Shown here: piece after piece, positions 18,842 through 29,000 of the stretch
Numbering within the stretch: position 1 is the stretch's first letter
Layout: each line of letters opens with the position of its first letter
From: Endotrypanum monterogeii
Taxonomy: Eukaryota > Euglenozoa > Kinetoplastea > Trypanosomatida > Trypanosomatidae
Assembly: GCA_000333855.2 (NCBI GenBank)
Contig: KV784176.1
Span: forward strand, 90,739-154,738
Length of the DNA: 64,000 bases
Direction: 5' to 3'
Position numbers and translations under genes: made by a program
Notes under the pieces: model-generated
The model's input: only the letters and a program-made list of their open reading frames with translations
What the model was told of the DNA's origin: nothing
The model's database searches: none

Positions 18842-21769
18842 ATGTCATCTCCGCCTGTACAGGACACACACACTGCCGCGCACAACATTGAGGTGACGCT
18901 GGAAGGGATTCGTACACGCTCCGCATCATCCTCGTCCTCTACCAGCAACGGTAGCAGCGCTCTTTGCCAGAAAAAAGGCGACGCGTCTTGTCTGTCACCC
19001 CCCGAGGTGTCTCCCACCATAGTCGGCGCCACATCAGCACTCCGAAGAAAACAAAGGGAGAAAAAGAGTCAGCTCAGGGAGGATGGGCGCGAAGAGGACG
19101 CCGCGGGGCGTACGGCGAGGGAGTCCTCGACCTCATCGCGACCCCCTTCACCCAGCAAACCGTCCGCCTCACATGATGCGCCAAGCGCTCTGCGCGGCTA
19201 CTGCGTTGCTGTTGAGCTTCAGTTTCAGCTGGAGCAAGATCGCGCTCAGCGCTCCACGCTTACCCCGCGCGATGTAGCCAACCTTGTCCTATGGAGCGTG
19301 CCAGCGCCGATCCCAATCATCGAGTCGCCGCGGATTTTCTTCATCAGGAATAAATCCCAGGTGCGTAACACTGTCGTCGTTTATGTGAACGGCTGGTCGT
19401 ATGATGAAATGATGTGCACGGGTGTGGGTCTCCCACGAGCGTCTGGTCACGCAGACGGCGGTAAAACCCCGCAGGAGCGGGGCACCCCGTCGCACGCGAC
19501 GAGTGGGGCTGAAGACTTCCCTGCCGACACCGCGAAGGGCGCTGTGATGGCGATGAGCACGAGGGAAGGAGATCCCGAGTCACCCGCGCATTGGAACAAA
19601 GAACTTTGCAGGTCGATGTTGAGTCCTGTGCGTGAGGGTCGATGCTGGGCCCGCCCCCGTCAAGGAGCGGGTTGCGCCGGGGGTGTTCAGTACTGCCCCC
19701 TCTTTATTCCGAGCACCCGCAACGAGCTGGAGCAGGATTTGTGGTGGCGTAACGACTCGGTGCGCAGGCCTGGATCCTCTTCAGCTGCTTCATCGCCCGT
19801 CTCTAGCAGATTTGGCTCAAAGCGCAGCCGCGGCGATGGGGACGGGGACGAAGTGGATCAGCACCGCGCGAGTCCCACTGTCGCCGATTCGCGCGGTGTT
19901 GGAGGCCTGTTCCAGAGGGCGGTTGAATTACATGCGAACCACTCAGGCTCGGGTGGCGCAGAAGGGTGTGCGGTGGGTTCTCCGGAAACCACACCAACAC
20001 CGACGGAGACCTCGCCCGCATTCATATCGGATGCCTTCCAGCAACATCAACACCTCTGGCAAGATCGCTCTCTTCTTCGGAAATACGCTCTGCACCTCCC
20101 GGAGCACGCCGGTGCACTGCAGCAGTTGGGCTTCACCCTCGCACCTCCGAAGGAGGTGACCGCCGCTGAGACTGCTGATGCCGGCAGCGCCGAAGGGGAA
20201 AGTGAAAAGAAAACGACCCTGTCGAGGGACATGGGTGACGGGGAAGGGGCAGGGAGAGAGGTGTGGGTGAGCTTTGAAGCAGCTTCCCCCGCCGCCACGG
20301 GAGACGGCGCCGCTTCATCATTGCCAGTGGTGAGGGTTTTTGCGTTCGACTGTGAGATGGTGGAGGTGGAGGGCGGTGAGAGCGCTCTCGCTCGGGCGAC
20401 GCTGGTCGACGTTGTGATCGGCAACGTTGTGTTGGACATGCTCGTCAAGCCACGGCAGCGGGTAACAGACTACCGGACTCGCTTCAGTGGCATTGATGCT
20501 GCGATGTTGGAGCCAGTCACCACTACCCTCTCAGATTGCCAAGGCGCGCTCCTGCGCATCATCGACGCAGACACCTTTGTCGTTGGGCACAGCCTGGAAA
20601 ACGATTTTAAGGCGTGCAGGTGCATTCCGAACTGTTACGTGCTTGACACAACTTGGTTGTTTCCTCACCCGGCGGGTCTGCCCTATAAAAACGCATTGCG
20701 CTACCTTGCCCAGCGCTACCTCCAGCGGCGTATCCAACAAGGTTCACACGACAGCACCATCGACGCCTTGGTGAGTGCGGAGCTCACACAGCTCAAACTC
20801 CTCAATGGCCCCTCTTTCGGCATGCGTCCTCGTGTCAGCGTCTTGGGCCTCATAGCGGAGGCGGCTGGCAGCGCTAGCGATGTCCCGAGCTCCGTGCAGG
20901 TACCAGAGAAGAGAGCCGATGAGGGTCTGGATGTTCAGATACATCTTTTTGACGATGCTACAAAGTTGGCTTCCCTCCTCCCAGCACCTCAGAGGAGAAA
21001 CCCTCCTCCTGCAGCTCATGGAGACGTGAGCTGTGAAACGGGAGTAGGCGAGCCTCAACAGCCTCCTTCTTTTTTGGGTCGTATCGACGCGGTGACGGTA
21101 CGGCACGATGAGGACGGGATGCGCAAAGCTGTGCGTGCACTGCAGCGCCGAGCAAGTCAGGAGGCCCGCGACGCCGCTGATGGTGCCAATGGTCTCGAGA
21201 CTGCACCGATCAGACCAAGCTTTTCTCTATTTTGGATTCAGTTGACGGAAAACAAGGTGGATGTCGTTTGTTCATCAAGGGAGGCGTCCCCGCCGTCGGC
21301 AGCGGTGGCAGCAGAGCAGGAAATCCCGACGGTTCAAAATGTGGCGTCTGTCGATGACTCCAGTACCCCTGAACGGTACTCTGCACACACAGTCACACAG
21401 TTCCGCACGGTGCACGATACGAACCGACGTGTGCTGCGTATCATTGAAGCCTGTCCAGATGAGACCCTTGTGATCATCCTGACAGGCCGATGCGAGGGAG
21501 CGGCCGGAGGTAACCACCTTTCCCGTGCACAGGGTGCGTGCTTTGCATTTGTGAAGGACAGCAGCGCTCCTGGCCCACGTGCGGAGGAGCTGATCAAGTT
21601 GGCGGAAGACAGCTCGAGTACTCGGCCAAGTCCGTGGTTGGTGGGCACTGCCTTGAACGGTGTCCCTCTGCAGGGCAAATCGGAGCTGGCTGTGTCTGAT
21701 GCATCGCATCGTGTTGTGGACACAGCAGCTATTATGGAGAACACACCGCCCGCCTGTAGGCAGCAGTAA
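18842..21769 (+). CDS. Rex1/REXO5-like DEDDh RNA 3'-5' exonuclease, 975 aa
   Basis: Probably trims RNA 3' ends in the nucleus. In yeast, Rex1 matures 5S rRNA, 25S rRNA and some tRNAs. The exonuclease core spans about residues 495-660 and keeps the full DEDDh set: D503 and E505 in FDCEM, D588 in VGHSLENDF, H636 and D641 in SHDSTIDA. Residues ~120-200 (from GYCVAVELQFQL through LTPRDVANLVLWS to VVVYVNGWSYDE) look like the N-terminal domain of the Rex1/REXO5 branch. Between this and the core lie ~290 residues of low-complexity insertion. The C-terminal 300 residues may hold one or two degenerate RRM folds, as in REXO5, but this is inference. The ATG at 18842 follows a good splice acceptor. At 975 aa it is longer than usual because of the insertions. 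Confidence 0.85.
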   Translation: MSSPPVQDTHTAAHNIEVTLEGIRTRSASSSSSTSNGSSALCQKKGDASCLSPPEVSPTIVGATSALRRKQREKKSQLREDGREEDAAGRTARESSTSSRPPSPSKPSASHDAPSALRGYCVAVELQFQLEQDRAQRSTLTPRDVANLVLWSVPAPIPIIESPRIFFIRNKSQVRNTVVVYVNGWSYDEMMCTGVGLPRASGHADGGKTPQERGTPSHATSGAEDFPADTAKGAVMAMSTREGDPESPAHWNKELCRSMLSPVREGRCWARPRQGAGCAGGVQYCPLFIPSTRNELEQDLWWRNDSVRRPGSSSAASSPVSSRFGSKRSRGDGDGDEVDQHRASPTVADSRGVGGLFQRAVELHANHSGSGGAEGCAVGSPETTPTPTETSPAFISDAFQQHQHLWQDRSLLRKYALHLPEHAGALQQLGFTLAPPKEVTAAETADAGSAEGESEKKTTLSRDMGDGEGAGREVWVSFEAASPAATGDGAASSLPVVRVFAFDCEMVEVEGGESALARATLVDVVIGNVVLDMLVKPRQRVTDYRTRFSGIDAAMLEPVTTTLSDCQGALLRIIDADTFVVGHSLENDFKACRCIPNCYVLDTTWLFPHPAGLPYKNALRYLAQRYLQRRIQQGSHDSTIDALVSAELTQLKLLNGPSFGMRPRVSVLGLIAEAAGSASDVPSSVQVPEKRADEGLDVQIHLFDDATKLASLLPAPQRRNPPPAAHGDVSCETGVGEPQQPPSFLGRIDAVTVRHDEDGMRKAVRALQRRASQEARDAADGANGLETAPIRPSFSLFWIQLTENKVDVVCSSREASPPSAAVAAEQEIPTVQNVASVDDSSTPERYSAHTVTQFRTVHDTNRRVLRIIEACPDETLVIILTGRCEGAAGGNHLSRAQGACFAFVKDSSAPGPRAEELIKLAEDSSSTRPSPWLVGTALNGVPLQGKSELAVSDASHRVVDTAAIMENTPPACRQQ

Positions 21770-21806
21770 GTCCCTCCAGTCGCAGGACAAAAAAAAAAGA
21801 ACGGTA

Positions 21807-21841
21807 GGTGGTGGTGGTGGTGGTGGTGGTGGTGGTGGTGG
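21807..21841 (+). repeat. (GGT)n microsatellite in 3' UTR
   Basis: About eleven GGT units directly downstream of the exonuclease stop codon. Confidence 0.9.
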
Positions 21842-22881
21842 AAAGGGAGGGGAGGGACGAAGCTCTCATTGAATGTAGTGGAGACATCTAACACGTCATG
21901 TCGCATTTTTTTTTTCTAATTATTTAACTCTTCACATCAGCTGCCTCGTCTTTCACTCTGTCCTCCTCACCTCTACAACCAAGCTAGGCCGACACCTGCC
22001 CGATGGGGGACCGTCTCGGTCATCAACAGAGATCAAGAGTGCCATAGCAACAGGGTGATGGTCGTGCACTGCAGGTTTGACCCAGGGCGTCAGTGGCGCC
22101 GCTCAAATCCCCCTCTCTTTCTGTTGAGGTGTACATTTGTGTGTGTGTCTCGCTCTCTACGTGTGTGTGTCTGTGTGTGTGGAGAGAGAGTGGGGCGTAG
22201 TGGTTGCACTCTGAAATAATGTTCATCGCCCTCCTATGCGCTGTTTTGAGATACACTTTCTTTTGTTTCCTTCTTTGCCGGGAGTCTGTGTCCTTGAGAG
22301 TTACAGCAATGTGCAAATATGTTGATGTGCGCCTCACCACTCCGTCCCCTCCTCTTACACCACCACTCATTCCCCAAATCTTTGTATCGCCTGTGCTTCT
22401 CTCACCGATGTTGTAAAGCATTGCTGTGTGCTTTTCACTGCTCCTATCTCCCCCCTCCCCTCTATCTATCTCTTTTTTCCTGCTTCCCTGCAACATTCCT
22501 TTGAGCGCGCGCTGTCTCTCTCTCTCTCTCTCTCTCCCGTCAATAGGAGGAGGAGGCACGAGGTGAATCAATACAGACGGACATATACGGAACCCAGGGA
22601 GGAACTACATAAATAAATAAAGGCTACACACATCCCCACATCCAATATATATTACTGACCAACTGTCCCAACAAGGTTTTGGTGTCCTGGCGGCACCGGA
22701 ATATTTGCCCCTCTGTTGAGATTTGGCGCTCGCTTTATTTCTCTCCCCGTCTCCGCCGGCCGCTGCTTCTGCCGCCATCTGCCTGCCTGTATATGCGTAT
22801 GTGTATGTGTGTCTCCCCCCTCCCCCCCAATTTCATTCTCGTCTGTTCGACTCTTTTCTTTGTTACCGGTGTGCGCACGCT

Positions 22882-22906
22882 CACTTTTTTTTTTCCTCTC
22901 TCTCAG
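22882..22906 (+). promoter_or_regulatory. Predicted spliced-leader acceptor for the 2,359-aa gene
   Basis: A T10 run and CTCTCTCT stretch end in AG at 22905-22906, 160 nt upstream of the ATG at 23066. Confidence 0.5.
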
Positions 22907-23065
22907 CTATCCTTTAACCATCTGCATTTCGCTTCGAACGCGCAGACACACGCATACATACACGTGAACATCAATATATATATATATATATATTCTCCCG
23001 CTGGCATCGCGCGATTTGTTCTTTTCTCATTCGTTGCTTCAGTGCTCCGTGGTGCGGCGTGAGCT

Positions 23066-26000
23066 ATGCTGGGGGGCGGTGAAGCGCGCACATGGGCACC
23101 AGCGCCGCCTGCCATCGTCAGCGATAAGATTGGTAGCGGCAGCAGTGGCGCCACTGCTAACGTTGTCAAGGCCTTTGCTCGCGTGTCACGCGTGGAAAAC
23201 ACAGCTACAGCCGACGGTCCGCCCCTTCTTTCGGGAAAAAACGCGGGCAAGATATCTGCATCGAAGGATGGCATGAACATTGCCGCAGACCGCAGCGATA
23301 GGGTGGCAGGGGCTACTGCTGCTCCTGATCCCGCCTCGTCCTCTCACCTACACCCCTCTGTCGGCGTAAAGAGTGCGCCTGCACGGGAATCAATAGACTC
23401 CAGCGTCTTCTTATCGTCAGCGCCATTGCTTCCAGAAAACGAGGAGCACGTGGTGCGTCACGTGCTTTATGACGGGTTGCCGCATGTGGGTCCCGCGCTG
23501 GACCGTGCCCGCCAGCGACAGAGTGAGGCCTATTACAATTTTCAGCGCCGCATCCACGAGCGATCTGAGGCGGCACACGCCTTGGTGATATCTGCGAATC
23601 CCTTGTCGCTTTCTGTTATGGCCTCGCAGCTGCACATGTATCGCTGGCGCGTGACCCAGGCACAAACCCTTCTTGATGCAACTGCGCTCCTGCAGGAGTT
23701 TGTGATCGAGGCGTCGAAGCGCGGTTACCGTGTTCGCCGTCGTGCGTCGAGGCCGGTGAAGCAGAGCCGCTACGCGTTTGGGCGCGGTGACGCGGCGTTG
23801 AAGCGGAGGGCAAAGGAGGAATTGGAAAGATTGTCTGGCATCAAGTCCGACACAGCACATGGCGGTGCTACCTCGTCGAGAGGCAGGCACGCAATCGCGG
23901 AGACTTCGGCCTCTTTGAACCCCAATGGTGACATCGCTGACACTGAGGACCGTCTATCGGATGCGTCAGAAGAAGATGAAATGAAGGAAGCAGACGAGGA
24001 TGACGCGGAGAGCGGGCTTTCACTGCCACCACCCGACGCGCTGCCGCGGCTGGTTATCGTTGACGCCTTCACTCACGAGGACCTTGCCGACATTGCCCGT
24101 CATGTGGGCTTCGTTGACAAGGAGTATGGGCTAGAGATGCTTCTCGTGCTCCTGCTTCCCGGTGATATGGACGCAATGACCGAGTCCATGCAGGGTGCTG
24201 GGTGCGTGGTGAGGCCCGTGCACCATATAACGATGGAGGACGCTTACGCGGCTGGTTACGACCTTGTTCTGGCACACAGCATGGATCACTTTGTTGTTGA
24301 CTTTCTGACAAGTGCCTTCGTGTCGTCGGTGGGGCGCTGGCGTAACGATGTGCGCTCTAAGGCAGCGGTGGGCAACTACATGAGTCTGCGCAGCGTGCTG
24401 CTCGGTGAACTAGACACGGCTGCTCTTCAGCGCATCGTCTGGGAGGACGGGACCGACGATGTCGGAGTACTGGAGCTGCTGGGAGCGCAGTCGCTTGTTA
24501 CGGGAGGCGAAACCAAACAATATCGCGAAGCTAACGGAAAGGTCTCTCAGCAGCAGGGCGCTGGCACCGAGGTTGAGATGGCCGAGGGGCCCACCGAGAG
24601 CGGGGAGGGTGGCCCTGCCCGAGAATGTACTGCCGACGGGGACTCCGATTCCACTGAGAGTGCGGAGGTGTCGTTTCACGTGACGGGCGTTCCACGGCTG
24701 CGCAATCGGCCGACGACCATGGCCCATTTTGGCGTGCGTCTGCCGAGGACTCATCAGGAGGAGCAGGAGCGCATTTCTAACTTCTCTGCCAAGCGAGATG
24801 TCTTCGCGGGTGTCATGTCATCGAAGCATAAGGCTCAGTCCGCACGCGATTCCCAGCAGGGCGAGGACAAGACAGCGGGCAAGGATGGCGACATGGAGGG
24901 CCTCCATAACGACGGATACAGTGATGAGAACGACGGAGACATGGGCCTCCGTGGACGCTTACTCCAAAAGGCTCTGGAGGAGGAGCTAGATCGCTTGCTC
25001 ACCGAGAATGAAAACAAGCAGTCCTCCATAGACAACCTGCAAAATGAGGTCTTGCGACTGCAGCGCACCTTGGCCGCGCAACGGCGACACCGTGCCGGCG
25101 CTGCAGGGGCGTCTGACGGCGCGAACGGGCAGGGGTCGGAGCGCCCCGACAGCGGCTCGGCGGTGCACCTTAGCAAACAGCAGCAGATTTTTATCCTGAA
25201 GGAGCGGCTGGAGGCTGCGAACGACCGAATCAATGAGATGCTAAAAGAGGGGCGATCTGGCAGAGGGTCGCTGTCCCTCGGCCGACGTGGTGCACGTCGC
25301 GGCGGCAGCGTAAGTGCTTCAAAGGATGGAGCTGGTGGCAGCCCAGGGTATCCAGGAAAAGGATCGAGCCTGAGGCGCCGCTCCTCCTCTTTTGATGCGC
25401 TTATTTCTCAGCAGATGAGCGATTCCAACTCTCTGCGCCCTGAGGCGGGTGGGTCTCTTAATCGTCAGGAGCTCCAGCAGAAGGATTTGATTTCTGCCAC
25501 CCGTGATGCGGCCGCCGCGGCTGCTGCAGAGAGGAGGCAGCGGAGGGGGCAGGAGGAGGCAGACCGACTTATTCAGTCTCTGGAACAGGAGCTGAAGGAT
25601 CTACAAGGGCGGACGGGCGGCACCCGTCCCAATAGTAGCAGAGCAGAGAAAGCGACGAGGACGGAGATGTACCTCAGAGATCGCTTGGGGTCGGTGCTGG
25701 AGGTGCTGGATGCACAGAAGTCGCGGATTCAGCAGCTGGAGGAGCTGGCGCGTATGAATGGACAGGCGGCGAACAGCAACCAAACCTTAGCAGGTGTCAA
25801 GGCCCAAAGGAAGCAGACCCCTCGCGATGGGAGCCCTCCCATGGACATCGCCGGCGCTGCTGGTGAAGCAGGCGAAAGTGAGCAGCGTGGGTACAATACG
25901 CAGGATCGCACCCCGGCAGGCACGCGCGGTGGTGCTCGAGGTCTCAAGACAGATCCGCCGATGCACACCGAAGGGAGGCGAGAGAAGCCCCGTGGAAGTC

Positions 26001-29000
26001 TGAAACAATTCACGCCTGCTAAGAGGGGTGTCGTGGGCGCTGGTGGGGTTTTATCGTCGAAGCGCTCTTCCAAAGGGAGAGCTGCTGCGACTGGCGAGAT
26101 CTCCTGTAATAGCTCCGAGGACGAACGCACTGATGAAAGCGCGTCCCGGCGCGTTGAGGCTGCGGTGCGTGATGCCGTGGTTCGTCTAGAGAGGGCACAC
26201 CAACGGCAGATTGTGGGTATCGTGGAGACGTGCAAGAAGCAACTCTCTCAAATGGCGCTTAAACTACAGAAGCCCCCGACAAGGGAGTACACTGCCTTGC
26301 TGGAGGAGGAGCTTACCCGCACTCAACGAGCGCAGCGGGGCGCGTGGAGGAGTCTGCAATTCACGCTGAATGGTCTCCGTTCTGACCAGTTCGATGCTAA
26401 TTTGGCGACCCAAGCCTCGTCGTCTGCAGCGGAGATGACGTCCTCTAGGGCACTGGCAGCAACGATGATACACCATTCGGGTCCATCGGGCAGCTTTCCA
26501 TCTTTCGACCTTGGCGATGATGTTCCCTCGATCCCCCTGGGTGCGATCACAGATCCCAATGTTCAACGCACTGCCTCCAAGGTCGCGCGCGAGTTCGCGG
26601 CGCACGGTTTGCGTGCGGAGTACCTGACCAGCGAATTGCATCGTGTGGAACGGATCAGGACAGCTTTGAAGGGGCAGGCTTCCAAGACTGGAGCGACATC
26701 GATGCCTGTTGTTGGAGAGCCGTCGCTAGAGCAGGTTCTCTGTGCTCACCGGGAAGCCAAAGCCCGAGTGCAAGAAACGCTTGACTCCTGCGGGTCCATG
26801 GGAGCATACCTCGAGGCTCTGCAGGCAGAGCTGGCAGCCGAGCACCAGCTTCGCCCTTGGTGTGATCTCGATAGCGCACAGCTTTTCGAAGCAACGCAAA
26901 AAACAACAACACCAGCGGAACAGCTGAGAATGTCCACGACTTCTTCGCTGCCGCCGTCACCCGCTGTCACAGCGCTTGTGCAGTGTACGCTGTGCCTAGA
27001 TGCATCTACATCGGATGCTTCGCGTGCGGAGGGCGGGGCTGTCGATATCAGAGATGTAGAAGATGTCTCCTTGGCAGGAAATCAGTCACTTTCATTTGTG
27101 GACGTCGATGGAAGCATGCGTGACGTGGCGGGGCTGTATGGGACGCTATTGAGCATGATGGACTCCCGAAACCGCAGGTCTATAATGGATATGTCTTGCA
27201 CTGATAGTCGCAAGTCCAGCCGCGCGGCTCGCTCTACACGGGCATCCGTTGCCGAGAGGCAGCGTTCTTTTACCTTGACGGCGGAGCCGTCCAGACCGGC
27301 TGGCCGCCAGCATAGGGTAACCCGTCTACAGGAAGCCAAAGCAACCAGCAAGAGGGAAAGCCCCGCCTCGGACGACGAGGTGGTGTCTCTACCCTCCTCA
27401 GAGCGGCGCCATCTCACGATGGAGGAGGCAGTGTCGCAGCTGCCAGTCAAGTCAAATGAAGTGGCTTGTTATATGGGTCAGCTCAGCTCCATTTACATCT
27501 CCGAAGGGGTCTACAGCGTCGCCCAAAAAAGGCTGTATGAACTCGTCCTTCGCGCCTACCAGCAGCACCTCGTTCACCCCACGCACATGGCAGCCGTGGA
27601 GCAGGCGCTGAGTTTGCCACTGGCAAATCCCCGCATCAGAGATGGTCACTTCGAGAGAGGAGAAGCTAACGATACTCTGTCACATACCAACGAAGTACTG
27701 GCGGAGGTAATGTCGGCACAGGCAACCAATGCACGCGCGCAACATCGGGAGATACTAATACTGCTGGACCTCATGACACCTACGATGCCGCAGGCGCTCC
27801 GCACCTTCACGAAAGGGCTGCAAGAGGTCCAAGTTTTGCTTGATGGCGAGGAGAACAACTCCTCCTCTCCTGAGGGTCTCAACGAAGACGAGTCACTCTA
27901 TACCTCACCAGTATTCTTGACCGCGTTGGATGTGGCACTCCTGGGGTGCATCGTAGATGAGCTGCAGTGGCGTAGATGGCGACCCTCTCTGTCGTCACGC
28001 AAGGAGAGCAGCATCGCCTTCAAACCTGAGGCGTCCCCTGACAACGATACCGATCCTAGTAAGCTGGCCATGTCGCTGGCTTTTACGCGTCTTCGGAGAA
28101 GTCGAGTTAGCACCTGTGACGCCTACAGCGGCGACGGAGGCACTGCCTTGGAGGAGGCTCAATCCGCCGCCCACTACGTAGCTTTCTGCGCAGCGCGAGA
28201 GCGGGAATCTCGAGACCCTGCAACGAGCCCGAACACATCATCTCCCTGGGATCCTTTCCCGGAATCCCCCAAGGCAGAGGACATGTTCTTCCTGACTGGG
28301 GTTCCGTCAGCGCAGGAGTTTCCGGTTGACTCCAATCTTTTCGCTGCGATCCATAGAGATGAGGGCGACGCCTCATCGAGGGCTTTTAAAGAACTCGCAG
28401 CACGGTTCAGTAAGCGCTATTCGCGCCTCACCGACGGTGACGAGGAGGCAGCAGCAACGATGCTCGAGGAGCTTTACCTCGGAGGTGAGGGCGACACATC
28501 AGACCAGTCACAAAAAGCGAACCCGGAGACGGTGGGAAATATTCGCCGAGAGCTTGAGAATCTGGAGGCGAGCAATCAGCAGCGCGTGGTGGAACTAATG
28601 AAGTGGTTTCAGTCGCAGAGAGGAAGCCGCCCTGTTAGTTCCGCTCATTCGAGTGGGGCCGTATCGAGGGTTGGGGCTTCCCGCTCGCGCGTTACCGAAA
28701 GACAGCCTTTGCTTCCCTCTGTCGAGCCTGAGCGTCTGGACTTTGAAGTGAAATCTGGTAGTCCTGCTTGGTATGGGATGGAGACGACCTCGCGGGTGCA
28801 TAACATCCTGCGTCGTCGCGCAGGTCCAGATCAGGTCATCGTCAGCGGTGGTCCGAATGGCGGCAGCGTCGGCATTGAGCTCAGTCGTCGCACGGCGTTG
28901 CCAGCGTTAAGGGCGGCGCGCACAGGCAAGGTCGCCAAAGTTGAAAATGACGGGGCCGCCTTCGAGGGCAGTGCACCCGAGACGGAGGACGAGGACGGCA

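Larger units (their letters stand above)
21770..23065 (+). other. Intercoding region with GGT repeat, no gene seen
   Basis: A (GGT)n repeat at 21807-21841 lies 38 nt past the exonuclease stop codon. Further on are CT-rich stretches, GT repeats near 22136-22182 and TA repeats near 22975-22993. The pyrimidine tract at 22882-22904 ends in AG at 22905-22906. No coding sequence is supported. Confidence 0.6.
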
